Shown here in pieces: positions 1 through 8,360 of a stretch of 43,286 bases of DNA. Both the position numbers and the translations under genes were made by a program. The DNA is taken from positions 1 through 43,286 of the forward strand of contig JAGWXX010000007.1 of NCBI GenBank assembly GCA_018969685.1, given 5' to 3'. The stretch is from Acidobacteriota bacterium (GTDB lineage Bacteria; Actinomycetota; Acidimicrobiia; Acidimicrobiales; Ilumatobacteraceae). Below the pieces are notes generated by a model. It was not told the DNA's origin. It made no database searches and worked only from the letters and a program-made list of their open reading frames with translations. Numbering within the stretch: position 1 is the stretch's first letter; each line of letters begins with the position of its first letter.

Positions 1-530
1 ATGTCGGGGCGCGACACGATCTCCACGAGCGGCACGCCCGCGCGGTTGAAGTCGACGAGCGAGTGGTCGCTGCCGTGGATGCGCCCCGAGGATCCGCCCA
101 CGTGCGTCGACTTGCCCGTGTCCTCCTCGAGGTGCGCGCGCTCGATGCCGATCCGTACGTCGCCCGGCAGGTCGAGCCATCCCTCGACGTTCAGGGGCTG
201 GTCGTACTGGCTGACCTGGTACGCCTTCGGCAGGTCGGGGTAGAAGTAGTTCTTGCGGTGGAACGTGCAGCGCTGCACGCGGCAGTTCAGGGCGAGCCCC
301 AGCCGCATCGCGAGCTCGACGGCTGCGCGGTTGAGCACGGGGAGCGCACCGGGCAGGCCCAGCGTGACCGGGTCGATGTTGGTGTTGGGCGGGTCGCCGA
401 ACCGGTTCGGACTCGCAGAGAAGAGCTTCGTCGCCGTCGCCAGCTCGACGTGCACCTCGAGGCCGACGACCATCTCCCAGCCGGCCGGAAGCGCCGCGGC
501 GTTCGAGGGGGCGGTCGACGCGTTGCTCAT
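1..530 (-). CDS. gatB: Asp-tRNA(Asn)/Glu-tRNA(Gln) amidotransferase subunit B, N-terminal part
   Basis: GatB is the kinase-like subunit of GatCAB. It activates the misacylated Glu or Asp on tRNA-Gln or tRNA-Asn before amidation. The 176 visible residues contain the family N-terminal core: [13 protein letters not shown], then [11 protein letters not shown], then [19 protein letters not shown], the [19 protein letters not shown] stretch, and [11 protein letters not shown]. The gene runs off the left edge, so most of the protein is not in the window. The ATG at 530 overlaps the gatA stop (ATGA), as expected for translational coupling in a gatCAB operon. Confidence 0.97.
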   Translation of the reverse strand, partial: MSNASTAPSNAAALPAGWEMVVGLEVHVELATATKLFSASPNRFGDPPNTNIDPVTLGLPGALPVLNRAAVELAMRLGLALNCRVQRCTFHRKNYFYPDLPKAYQVSQYDQPLNVEGWLDLPGDVRIGIERAHLEEDTGKSTHVGGSSGRIHGSDHSLVDFNRAGVPLVEIVSRPD

Positions 531-1945
531 GCCGCGCGCTCCAGCTCGCCCGCGACTCGGAACATCGCGACCTCGCCCAGCGCGGGGGCCAGCACCTGCA
601 CCCCGACGGGCAGGCCGTGCGCGCCGGTGCGGAACGGGACGCTCATCGCCGCGTGCCCGGCGAGGTTCGTCGGGATGGTGAACACGTCGCAGAGGTACAT
701 CGCCAGCGGATCGGACGTCTTGTCGCCGAACGGGAAGGCGACGGACGGCGACGTCGGCGTGAGGATCGCATCGCAGGAGGCGTACGCGGCCGCGAAGTCG
801 TCGGCGATGAGCCGGCGCACCTTCAGCGCCTTGCCGTAGTAGGCGTCGTAGTAGCCCGCCGACAGCGCGTACGTGCCGAGCATGATCCGCCGCTTGACCT
901 CCGCGCCGAACCCCGCCGCCCGCGTGGCGGCGTAGGTCGCGTTGAGGTCGCCGGCCTCGACGCGCAGGCCGTAGCGCACGCCGTCGTAGCGGGCGAGGTT
1001 GCTGCTCGCCTCGGCCGGCGCCACGAGGTAGTAGGCCGTGAGGCCGTACTGCATCGACGGCATCGCGACGTCGACGATGGTGGCGCCGGCGCGCTCGAGC
1101 GCGGCGAACGCCTCGTCGAGCCTCGCCAGCACGTCGGGCTCGCTCCCCTCCGGCAGGTCCGACACGCGGCCGATGCGCATGCCCGCGACGCCCTCGTCGA
1201 CGGCGCGGCGAACCGGCGGCACCGGCGAGGGCAGCGAGGTCGAGTCGAGCGGATCGTGGCCCGCGATCACCTCGAGCACGAGGGCCGCATCGGCCACCGT
1301 GTGGGTGAAGGGACCGATCTGGTCGAGGCTCGACGCGAACGCGACGAGGCCGAGCCGGCTCACGAGGCCGTAGGTGGGCTTCACCCCGACCAGGCCGCAC
1401 AGCGCCGCCGGCTGCCGGATGCTGCCGCCGGTGTCGCTGCCGAGGCTCGCCGCCGCGAAGCCCGCCGCGACCGCCGCGGCGCTGCCGCCGCTCGATCCGC
1501 CGGGTACGCGGCTCGTGTCGAGCGGATTGCGCGTGGGACCGAACGCAGAGTTCTCGGTGCTCGAGCCCATGGCGAATTCGTCGAGGTTGGTCTTGCCCAC
1601 CACGACCGCACCCGCCCGCCGGAGCCGCTCGACGACCGTGGCGTCGTACGGCGGCTTCCAGCCCTCGAGGATCCGCGACGAGCACGTCGTCGGCACGCCC
1701 CGCGTGCAGAGGTTGTCCTTGAGCGCGACCGGCACGCCCGCCAGCGGGCCCGGGTCCTCGCCGCGCGCCACGGCGGCGTCGATGGCCGCCGCGTCGCGGC
1801 GCGCCGCGTCCGCCGTCACCAGGTTGAACGCGTGGATCTCGCCCTCGCGCGCATCGACGCGCGCCAGGTGCTGCTCGAGCGCACCGGCCGCCGTCGTCGA
1901 TCCGGCGCGCACCGCGCCAGCGAGCTCGATGACCGACGGGAACAC
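527..1945 (-). CDS. gatA: Asp/Glu-tRNA amidotransferase subunit A
   Basis: GatA is the amidase subunit. It releases ammonia from glutamine for transamidation of Glu-tRNA-Gln or Asp-tRNA-Asn. The 472-residue product has the amidase-signature catalytic Lys in [13 protein letters not shown] and the Gly/Ser-rich stretch [14 protein letters not shown] followed by [14 protein letters not shown], which supply the Ser-cisSer-Lys triad. The length is normal. The frame is open further upstream, but gatC ends at 1951. The GTG at 1945 gives a start ([15 protein letters not shown]) that fits the family N-terminus, five bases after the gatC stop. Confidence 0.97.
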   Translation of the reverse strand: MFPSVIELAGAVRAGSTTAAGALEQHLARVDAREGEIHAFNLVTADAARRDAAAIDAAVARGEDPGPLAGVPVALKDNLCTRGVPTTCSSRILEGWKPPYDATVVERLRRAGAVVVGKTNLDEFAMGSSTENSAFGPTRNPLDTSRVPGGSSGGSAAAVAAGFAAASLGSDTGGSIRQPAALCGLVGVKPTYGLVSRLGLVAFASSLDQIGPFTHTVADAALVLEVIAGHDPLDSTSLPSPVPPVRRAVDEGVAGMRIGRVSDLPEGSEPDVLARLDEAFAALERAGATIVDVAMPSMQYGLTAYYLVAPAEASSNLARYDGVRYGLRVEAGDLNATYAATRAAGFGAEVKRRIMLGTYALSAGYYDAYYGKALKVRRLIADDFAAAYASCDAILTPTSPSVAFPFGDKTSDPLAMYLCDVFTIPTNLAGHAAMSVPFRTGAHGLPVGVQVLAPALGEVAMFRVAGELERAA

Positions 1946-1950
1946 GCCGG

Positions 1951-2274
1951 CTACTCCGTGAACCCGACGACCGGCGGCACGCGGAAGCGGCCGTCCTCGG
2001 CCGCGGGAGCCGCGGCGAGCACCTCGTCGCGGTCGAGGCACGGTGCCGGCACGTCGTCGCGCATCACGTTCACCAGCGGCAGCGGCTGCGCCAGCGGCTC
2101 GACGCCGTCCAGGTCGAGGCGGTCGACGTCGGCGAAGTGCTCGAGCATGCCCGAGAGCTGCTCGGCCATGCGCGCCGCCTCGTCGGGGGCGAGGTCGAGG
2201 CGGGCCAGCCGTGCGACCTTCGCCACCGTGTCGGGGCCGATGCGCCGCGAACGTCCCCCGTCAGCGCCCGCCAC
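1951..2274 (-). CDS. gatC: Asp/Glu-tRNA amidotransferase subunit C
   Basis: GatC is the small subunit that stabilises the GatA-GatB interface. The 107-residue product has the family pattern: [18 protein letters not shown] at the N-terminus, a helix around [19 protein letters not shown], and the C-terminal block MRDDVPAP...[12 protein letters not shown] chose the GTG at 2274 because a TAGCAT hexamer lies eight bases upstream. The TAG of that hexamer is also the stop codon of lgt. The gene may therefore have its own leaderless promoter inside the lgt-gatCAB operon. Confidence 0.93.
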   Translation of the reverse strand: MAGADGGRSRRIGPDTVAKVARLARLDLAPDEAARMAEQLSGMLEHFADVDRLDLDGVEPLAQPLPLVNVMRDDVPAPCLDRDEVLAAAPAAEDGRFRVPPVVGFTE

Positions 2275-2282
2275 GGGGCGAG

Positions 2283-2288
2283 ATGCTA
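2283..2288 (-). promoter_or_regulatory. Candidate -10 hexamer for gatC
   Basis: TAGCAT on the minus strand, eight bases before GTG 2274. Its TAG doubles as the lgt stop codon (2286-2288). No clear -35 element is visible because the upstream sequence is lgt coding DNA. Confidence 0.45.
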
Positions 2289-3113
2289 CCCAGCCTCCGT
2301 CGGAGCCCGCTCTGCCGGCCGCCGGTTCCGCGTCGCGACCAGCGCGACGACCGCGGCGGCGAACACCACGATCGACGTCCACTGGTTGAGACGGAGGCCC
2401 CCGGCCTCCTTCGCCTCGTCGATGCGCAGGCCCTCGATGAAGAACCGGAACGACGTGTACCCCATGACGTATGCGGCGAAGAGCCTCCCCGGGCGCATCG
2501 GCCGCATGCGGTCCCACCGCAGCAACACGGCTCCGAGCAGCGCGCACGCGATCGACTCGTAGAGGAACGTCGGGTGGAACGTGGTCCCGGCTGCGTAGCC
2601 CGCGTGGTCCGCCGTGCGCGCCGACACCTCGAGCGCCCACGGCAGCGTCGTGGGGCGCCCGAAGAGCTCCTGGTTGAACCAGTTGCCCCACCGTCCGATC
2701 GCCTGCGCGAACGCGAGCGCGGGTGCCACGCACGTGAGCGCCGCACCGACCGGGATCCCGCGGCGTCGCGCGACCATCAGGCCGACGACGACGCCGAGTG
2801 CGATGCCGCCCCACACCCCGAGGCCGCCCTTCCAGATGCGCAGGATCGCCGCGGGATCATCCGAGAACCGCTGCCAGTCGGTGGCCACGTGGTACAGCCG
2901 TCCACCCACCACGCCCGCCGGCACGGCCCAGATCGCGATCGAGCTCGCGTCGTCGCGCGTGCCGACGCCCCTCGCCTCGAAGCGCCGGCCCGTGAGCCAT
3001 GTCGCGACGACCACGCCGAGCGCGATCAGCGCCCCGTAGGCGTTCAGGCGGAGCGGCCCGAGCGAGACCGATCCGCTGCCCGGGCTCGGCAGCGAGGCGA
3101 GCAGCGCGATCAC
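2286..3113 (-). CDS. lgt: Prolipoprotein diacylglyceryl transferase
   Basis: Lgt transfers diacylglycerol from phosphatidylglycerol to the lipobox cysteine of prolipoproteins, the first step of lipoprotein maturation, in the cytoplasmic membrane. The 275-residue product is rich in membrane segments. It has the Lgt landmarks LRLNAYGALIALGVVV, GGRLYHV, WKGGLGVWGGI (the HGGLGIWG-type box, here with Lys for His), and the signature AQAIGRWGNWFNQELFGRPT near the middle, followed by PTFLYES. The GTG start at 3113 overlaps the stop of the upstream hydrolase (GTGA). Lnt, acting later in the same pathway, lies in the divergent operon about 1.8 kb away. Confidence 0.96.
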   Translation of the reverse strand: MIALLASLPSPGSGSVSLGPLRLNAYGALIALGVVVATWLTGRRFEARGVGTRDDASSIAIWAVPAGVVGGRLYHVATDWQRFSDDPAAILRIWKGGLGVWGGIALGVVVGLMVARRRGIPVGAALTCVAPALAFAQAIGRWGNWFNQELFGRPTTLPWALEVSARTADHAGYAAGTTFHPTFLYESIACALLGAVLLRWDRMRPMRPGRLFAAYVMGYTSFRFFIEGLRIDEAKEAGGLRLNQWTSIVVFAAAVVALVATRNRRPAERAPTEAG

Positions 3114-3865
3114 GGTGCGACCATCGATGCGAAGCCGACCGCGCGCTCGAAGATGACGTGCTTGTCGTAGTCCTGCGTCGCGACGTGGAAGCTCCGCTCC
3201 AGCGCGACCCGCTCGACCGGGCCGCCGTAGGCACCCGCGAGGAACTCGCTGTGCGACGGATCGACGACGTGGTCGTTGACGGAGGTGAACAGCTGCAGCG
3301 GCATCCGCATGGCGCCGTAGGCCGCGGAGAGCGGGGCGACGCCGTCACGGAACATCGAGATGAGCGCGGCGACCGGCGTCGCGTCGTACGAGCTCTCCGT
3401 GACCTCCGGATCGGCGATGTCGCTGCCGATCGCGGGGAAGGTCTCGACGCCCTGGTCGGCCATGCCGTGGAGGGCGCCCATCATCTCGTCGGGCAGCGGC
3501 ATCGTGGCCGGATTCACGCACACCAGGCCGGCGATCTCGGGGTGGCGCGCCCCGAGCCACAGCGTCAGCGAGCCGCCCATCGACAACCCGGCGACGACCA
3601 CCGAGCGGCAGCGCGACGCGATCCGCGCATATGCGGCGTCGGCGTCGCGCGACCAGTCCGACCAGCGCGTCGGCACCATGTCGGCGACCGACGTGCCGTG
3701 GCCCGCCAGCCGCGGCAGCTCGACGTCGAAGCCCGCGGCCGCGAACGCCTCGGCAAGGCCCCGCATCGACGAGGGATTCCCCGTGAACCCGTGGACGACC
3801 AGTGCCCCGCGGGCCCCGCCCGCGACGTGGGACCACTCCTCGGCACCCGCGACGACTCCCGACAC
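3110..3865 (-). CDS. Alpha/beta hydrolase, carboxylesterase/monoacylglycerol lipase type
   Basis: A 251-residue single-domain alpha/beta hydrolase resembling the Est30/monoglyceride lipase group. Visible elements are the oxyanion-loop motif LVVHGFTGNP (about residues 22-31), the nucleophile elbow GLSMGG with Ser95, the acid Asp198 in SVNDHVVD, and His227 in RSFHVAT. The triad is complete. I chose GTG 3865 because GGGAGG lies five bases upstream; an in-frame GTG at 3946 would add 27 Arg-rich residues unlike the family. It is first in the operon with lgt and overlaps it by four bases. The substrate cannot be read from the sequence, though short-chain esters or acylglycerols are typical. Confidence 0.88.
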   Translation of the reverse strand: MSGVVAGAEEWSHVAGGARGALVVHGFTGNPSSMRGLAEAFAAAGFDVELPRLAGHGTSVADMVPTRWSDWSRDADAAYARIASRCRSVVVAGLSMGGSLTLWLGARHPEIAGLVCVNPATMPLPDEMMGALHGMADQGVETFPAIGSDIADPEVTESSYDATPVAALISMFRDGVAPLSAAYGAMRMPLQLFTSVNDHVVDPSHSEFLAGAYGGPVERVALERSFHVATQDYDKHVIFERAVGFASMVAP

Positions 3866-3979
3866 GACGACCTCCCGTCCCCGGATGGCCCGCAGGCCCC
3901 GGCACCCGTGCAGCACTGCGCGCCGCGACCATATCCGAGCGACCACGCACGGAACCCCGCGCTTGGTTGAATTGGGGCG

Positions 3980-4894
3980 ATGGCGGCGGGATCACGGCGA
4001 CTCGACTGGTCCGCGATCACGGCGTTCGCACCGTTGGTCGCCCTGGCGCCGCCGTGGCTGGTCGCCATCGCCGTGTTCTGGGTTCCGTTCGGGGTGTGGG
4101 GCGACGTCACGTTCCAGCTCTTCGCAGCGGCCCACCTCGCGCTCGGCATCGTGCTCTTCTCCCGGCCGGTGCAGCGCCTCGTCTTCGCCCGCATGCTCGG
4201 GGCGCGGAACCCGACCCGTGCCGAACTGGACGTCCTGCAGCCGGCGTGGACCGAGGTTGCCGAGGCCAACCGGATGCAGCCCGCGAGGTTCGTGCTCGCC
4301 GTCGTGGAGGGCGACGACGTGAACGCCTTCGCGTGCGGCGGGCACCTGCTCGTCGTCTCCTCGTTCGCCGTCGAACGCCTCTCGCACGACGAGCTGTGCG
4401 GCGTCCTCGCCCACGAGCTGAGCCACCACCTCGGCGGGCACACCATCGCGCTCACGATCGCCCAGTGGATGAGCCTGCCGGTGCTCTTCCTCGCACGCGT
4501 CGGGTTCGCGCTCCGCGACCTGAGCATCGGCATCACGAACGCCGTCGCCTACCGGTGGCCGCTCGTCAGGCTGGTGGGCAGCATGGTCTGGCTGGTGCTC
4601 ACCGTCGCGTCGCTCGTGCTGCTGATCGGCCCCAACCTCTCGCGCATCCTCAGCAACATCGTCGGACGACCCGCGGAGTTCCAGGCCGATCGCCGGGCGT
4701 TCCGGATGGGATTCGGCAACGAACTGATGTCGGCGCTGCAGCGGATGATCGGCACCGAGGAGCGGCGAACCATCGGTGCCGCCTTCCTCACCTCGCATCC
4801 CCCGGCGATCGACCGCGTCGTGCGGCTCGACGCGATGATCCGTCGCGACGCGCGACGCGGCCGCCGCGGCGGCTTCCCGAACGCCCCGCGATGA
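3980..4894 (+). CDS. M48 family (HtpX/Ste24-like) membrane zinc metallopeptidase
   Basis: A 304-residue membrane peptidase. Two hydrophobic segments lie near the N-terminus (about residues 16-60), followed by the zinc site HELSHH (His145, Glu146, His149). A further hydrophobic pair follows (about 160-225). Glu233 in EFQADR is the expected third zinc ligand, which matches the M48 layout. HtpX-like enzymes degrade damaged membrane proteins, but the substrate here is unknown. The ATG overlaps nothing upstream. A TTGAAT sequence seven bases before it may be a weak -10 element. It is followed by lnt with an ATGA overlap, so the two are co-translated. Confidence 0.93.
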   Translation: MAAGSRRLDWSAITAFAPLVALAPPWLVAIAVFWVPFGVWGDVTFQLFAAAHLALGIVLFSRPVQRLVFARMLGARNPTRAELDVLQPAWTEVAEANRMQPARFVLAVVEGDDVNAFACGGHLLVVSSFAVERLSHDELCGVLAHELSHHLGGHTIALTIAQWMSLPVLFLARVGFALRDLSIGITNAVAYRWPLVRLVGSMVWLVLTVASLVLLIGPNLSRILSNIVGRPAEFQADRRAFRMGFGNELMSALQRMIGTEERRTIGAAFLTSHPPAIDRVVRLDAMIRRDARRGRRGGFPNAPR

Positions 4895-6345
4895 TCCGCT
4901 CCCGGGCAGCGGCGTCCCTCGGCGCCGGCGCGCTCGTGGCGCTGGCCGTGCCGCCGTGGGGATGGTGGCCCCTCGCGTTCGTCGGTGCCGCGCTCCATGC
5001 CGCCATCGTGCGCCGGTCGCGCGAGGGTGCGTTTCGCTGTGGCCTCGCGTTCGCGGCGGGCTGGCTCGCGCCTGCGACGGGGTGGATGTGGTTCCTCGTT
5101 CCCGCAGGGTGGCCCGTCGCCGTCGGCATGTTCGCCGCCGCCCACGGACTCGCCGCATTCCTCGCGGCACGCGCCGCCAAGCCATGGCTCGCCGCGCCGC
5201 TCCTGCACGCGCTCGCCGAGGCGCTGCGCTGGTCGGTGCCGTTCGGAGGCGTGCCGCTCGCCTCGCTCGCCATCGCCACGGCGTCCTCGCCGCTGGCGCC
5301 CGTCGCACGAATCGGCGGGCCGCTGCTCCTCACGCTCCTCGTCCTCGCCACGGGGTTCGCCGCCGCCGAGCTCGTCGCGCGCCTGAGCGCGGGATCCACG
5401 GCCACCGGACCGTTGCGCGCCCTCGCCGCCGCCGCGCTCGTCGCGATTGCCGGCGCCGTCGCCCCCCATGGCCGCGACACCGGCACGGTGCTGCGCGTGG
5501 CGGCCGTGCAGGGGGGAGGGCCGCAGGGCACGCTGGCGATCGAGACGTCGCCGCGCGACGTCGTCGAGCGCCACCTCGCCGCGACCCGCACGCTCGACCC
5601 GGGCGCGGGCGTCGACGTGGTGGTGTGGCCGGAGAACGTGGTCACCGTCCGCGACTTCTCGTCGAGCACCGAGCGGGAGGAGATCGCCGCCGAGTCCGCC
5701 CGGCTCGGCGCGCCGATCCTCGTCGGCATCACCGAGCGCGCCGGCGACCGCGGCTTCACCAATGCGCAGGTCGTCGTCCTCGGCGACGGCACCGTGACCG
5801 GACGGTACGACAAGGTGCGGCGGGTGCCGTTCGGCGAGTACGTCCCGCTGCGCGGCACGCTGTCCGCACTCGGCGCACCGGTCGGCCGCGTGCCGCGCGA
5901 CGCAGTCGCAGGCACCGGCCCCGCCGTGCTGGACGTGGCGGGCACGCGGATGGCCGTGGCGATCTCGTGGGAGGTGTTCTTCCCGGGGCGCGCCAACGAG
6001 GGCGTGGAGTCGGGCGGCGCCGTCGTGCTCAATCCCACGAACGGCGCGAGCTACACCGGCACGATCCTGCAGACGCAGCAGGTCGCCTCCTCGCGGCTGC
6101 GGGCGATCGAGACGGGACGCCACCTCGTGCAGGTCGCACCCACCGGCTTCAGCGCGTTCGTCGGACCGGACGGCTCCGTGCACGACCGGACCGGCGTCGG
6201 CGAGCGCGCGGTGATCGTGCGCGACGTGCCGTTGCGCGCGGGACGCACGATCTACTCGCGCACCGGCGATCTCCCGTGGATCGCGGCGATGGTCGGCGCC
6301 GCCGCGTGGCTGTCGCGTCGGCGCCGCTTGCCGACCGGTCAGTAG
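4891..6345 (+). CDS. lnt: Apolipoprotein N-acyltransferase (Lnt)-like protein with Ser in place of the catalytic Cys
   Basis: Lnt N-acylates the modified cysteine of lipoproteins using a phospholipid donor, through a nitrilase-fold domain. The 484-residue protein has an N-terminal membrane domain (about residues 5-195), then the nitrilase-like domain. Aligned to the E. coli triad Glu267-Lys335-Cys387, it has Glu248 (VVVWPENVV), Lys308 (YDKVRRVPFGEYVP) and, where Cys is expected, Ser359 (AVAISWEVFFPG). The accessory glutamates corresponding to Glu343 and Glu389 are present as Glu316 and Glu361, and the spacing is close to E. coli. Either a serine acyl-enzyme is used or N-acylation is lost. The start codon overlaps the M48 stop, and a TM segment lies near the C-terminus. 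Confidence 0.88.
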   Translation: MIRSRAAASLGAGALVALAVPPWGWWPLAFVGAALHAAIVRRSREGAFRCGLAFAAGWLAPATGWMWFLVPAGWPVAVGMFAAAHGLAAFLAARAAKPWLAAPLLHALAEALRWSVPFGGVPLASLAIATASSPLAPVARIGGPLLLTLLVLATGFAAAELVARLSAGSTATGPLRALAAAALVAIAGAVAPHGRDTGTVLRVAAVQGGGPQGTLAIETSPRDVVERHLAATRTLDPGAGVDVVVWPENVVTVRDFSSSTEREEIAAESARLGAPILVGITERAGDRGFTNAQVVVLGDGTVTGRYDKVRRVPFGEYVPLRGTLSALGAPVGRVPRDAVAGTGPAVLDVAGTRMAVAISWEVFFPGRANEGVESGGAVVLNPTNGASYTGTILQTQQVASSRLRAIETGRHLVQVAPTGFSAFVGPDGSVHDRTGVGERAVIVRDVPLRAGRTIYSRTGDLPWIAAMVGAAAWLSRRRRLPTGQ

Positions 6346-6348
6346 GCT
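6343..6348 (+). promoter_or_regulatory. Candidate -10 hexamer for the GT4 operon
   Basis: TAGGCT ends six bases before ATG 6355. Its TAG is also the stop codon of the lnt gene (6343-6345). Confidence 0.6.
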
Positions 6349-6354
6349 GACTCA

Positions 6355-7638
6355 ATGGCGCCGCCGGTGGACCGCGACGGCCCGCTCCGGATCGCCTACC
6401 TCACGTACCGCGGCAAGCCGCACGTCGGCGGGCAGGGCGTCTACACACGCCACCTCACCAAGGCGCTCGTCGACCTCGGCCACCACGTCGAGGTGTTCGG
6501 CGGCCAGCCCTACCCGGTGCTCGACCCGCGCGTGCCGCTGCACCGCCTGCCCAGCCTCGACATCTTCAACGACCAGTACCCCGGCCGCTTCCCCGCGTAC
6601 TGGGAGATCCGCGACCAGGCGAGCCTCGTCGAGACCGCCGAGTTCCTGCGGGGACGCTTCGGCGAGCCCCGGGCCTTCGCGCTGCGGGCGCTGCGGGCGC
6701 TCGAGCCCCGCGCGCACGAATTCGACCTGGTCCACGACAACCAGTGCCTCGGCCACGCGATCCGGCGCATCGAGCGGCTGATCCCGACGATCGTCACCCT
6801 GCACCACCCCATCACGAAGGACCGCCGCCTCGAGATGGACCATGCGAAGTCCTGGTGGAAGCGGCGCGCGGTGTCGCGCTGGTACGGATTCGTGCGGATG
6901 CAGGGCCGCGTCGCATCCCGGATGCCCCGGATCGTCGTCGTCAGCGAGAACTCGATCGCCGACATCCACGCGGACATGGGCGTCCCGCTCGACCGGATGC
7001 GCCTCGTGCCCGTCGGCGTCGACCCCGACCTGTTCGCACCCGTGCCGGGCGTCGCACGCAAGCCCGGCCACCTCATCACCACCGCATCCGCCGACGTCGC
7101 GCTCAAGGGGCTCTCGTACCTGCTCGAGGCGCTCGCGGTGCTGCGCCGCGAGCGCGACGTGCACCTCACGATCATCGGCCGGCCGCGCGAGGGGGCAAAC
7201 GCCGACCTCATCAGGTCGCTGGGCCTCGGCGACTGCATCACGCACGTGTCGGGCGTGAGCGACGAGCGGATCGTCGAGCTCTACGCCGAGAGCGAGCTCG
7301 CCGTCGTGCCGAGCCTCTACGAGGGATTCAGCCTCCCCGCGATCGAGGCGATGTCGACCGGCACCTGCCTCGTCGCCACGACCGGCGGCGCACTGCCCGA
7401 GGTGACCGGCCGCGACGGCGAGACCGTCCTGTCGTGCCCGGCCGGCGACGCAGCGGCGCTCGCCGCCGCGATCCGCCGCGGCCTCGACGACGCCGCGCTG
7501 CGCCAGCGCATCGGCGCCGCGGGACGCGCGCGAGTCGCCGAGCGCTGGAGCTGGCGGCGGTGCGCCGAGCTGACCGTCGACCAGTACCGCGAGGTGCTCG
7601 CAATGCCGCACAACGCAGCGCGCCGCAGGCAGCGCTGA
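6355..7638 (+). CDS. GT4-family glycosyltransferase
   Basis: A 427-residue GT-B glycosyltransferase of family GT4. The N-terminal Rossmann domain begins [20 protein letters not shown], with the Gly-rich loop that contacts the acceptor and sugar nucleotide, and contains LVHDNQCLG. The C-terminal donor domain has [26 protein letters not shown] and the EX7E retaining motif in [15 protein letters not shown]. It is predicted to be cytoplasmic, with a retaining mechanism by family rule. It is first of three overlapping genes, so its product probably feeds the methyltransferase and toroid protein that follow. Donor and acceptor are not identifiable. Confidence 0.93.
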   Translation: MAPPVDRDGPLRIAYLTYRGKPHVGGQGVYTRHLTKALVDLGHHVEVFGGQPYPVLDPRVPLHRLPSLDIFNDQYPGRFPAYWEIRDQASLVETAEFLRGRFGEPRAFALRALRALEPRAHEFDLVHDNQCLGHAIRRIERLIPTIVTLHHPITKDRRLEMDHAKSWWKRRAVSRWYGFVRMQGRVASRMPRIVVVSENSIADIHADMGVPLDRMRLVPVGVDPDLFAPVPGVARKPGHLITTASADVALKGLSYLLEALAVLRRERDVHLTIIGRPREGANADLIRSLGLGDCITHVSGVSDERIVELYAESELAVVPSLYEGFSLPAIEAMSTGTCLVATTGGALPEVTGRDGETVLSCPAGDAAALAAAIRRGLDDAALRQRIGAAGRARVAERWSWRRCAELTVDQYREVLAMPHNAARRRQR

Positions 7639-8360
7639 TGCTGACCGTCAGGTTCGAACGGCTCGGACTGGATCGGGGTTCGGCGTTCCTCGACGCCGGC
7701 GCGGGATTCGGGCGCCACGCGTTCGAGGCGGCGCGCCGAGGCGCAAGGGTCGTCGCGCTCGACTGGGCCGACGACGAGGTGCGCACGACCCGCAACACCT
7801 TCGCCGCGATGCTCGCGGCGGGCGAGATCGGGCCCGAGGCGCTTGCCGGCGCGCTCCGTGGCGACGCGACGAAGCTGCCGTTCGCCGACGCGTCGTTCGA
7901 TTGCGTGGTCACCTCCGAGGTCCTCGAGCACATCCCCGACGACGGCGCCGCGATCCGCGAGCTCGTCCGCGTGCTGAAGCCCGGCGGCACGTTCGCGGCG
8001 ACCGTCCCGTCGTGGCTGCCCGAGCGCATCAACTGGGCCCTCTCGGACGAGTACCACGCGCCGTTCGTCCCCGGCGGACACGTCCGGATCTACCGGCGTC
8101 GGCAGCTCGCCGGCGCGCTGCAGCGGGCGGGACTGCGCATCACCGGCTCGCACCGCGCGCACGGACTCCACTCCCCGTACTGGTGGCTGCGGTGCCTCGT
8201 CGGACCCGCGCGCGAGGATGTCGCGGCTGTCCGCGCCTACCGCCGGTTCCTCGAGTGGGACATCGTCGCGCGGCCGCTGCTCACCCGCATCCTCGAGCGC
8301 GCGACGGCACCCGCCATCGGCAAGAGCCTCGTGCTGTACGCCGTGAAGGACGCCGCATGA
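7638..8360 (+). CDS. Class I SAM-dependent methyltransferase
   Basis: A 240-residue Rossmann-fold methyltransferase. The SAM-binding motif I is [19 protein letters not shown] (about residues 16-34), followed by [31 protein letters not shown] and the post-motif [15 protein letters not shown], a typical Methyltransf_11 order. The ATG shares one base with the TGA of the glycosyltransferase, and the gene ends in an ATGA overlap with the next. The C-terminal half (from about 130) has aromatic-rich segments ([22 protein letters not shown]) that could bind a lipid or sugar acceptor. Small-molecule O-methylation is the likely role, with unknown substrate. Confidence 0.9.
   Translation: MLTVRFERLGLDRGSAFLDAGAGFGRHAFEAARRGARVVALDWADDEVRTTRNTFAAMLAAGEIGPEALAGALRGDATKLPFADASFDCVVTSEVLEHIPDDGAAIRELVRVLKPGGTFAATVPSWLPERINWALSDEYHAPFVPGGHVRIYRRRQLAGALQRAGLRITGSHRAHGLHSPYWWLRCLVGPAREDVAAVRAYRRFLEWDIVARPLLTRILERATAPAIGKSLVLYAVKDAA

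Noticed and set aside
1-2389. Long plus-strand frames opposite gatABC
   Set aside because: They are Arg/Ala/His-rich mirror frames of well-conserved gat genes on the minus strand and show no motif.
3866-3946. 27-residue N-terminal extension of the alpha/beta hydrolase
   Set aside because: It is Arg-rich, has no signal-peptide character, and GTG 3865 has a clear GGGAGG ribosome site.
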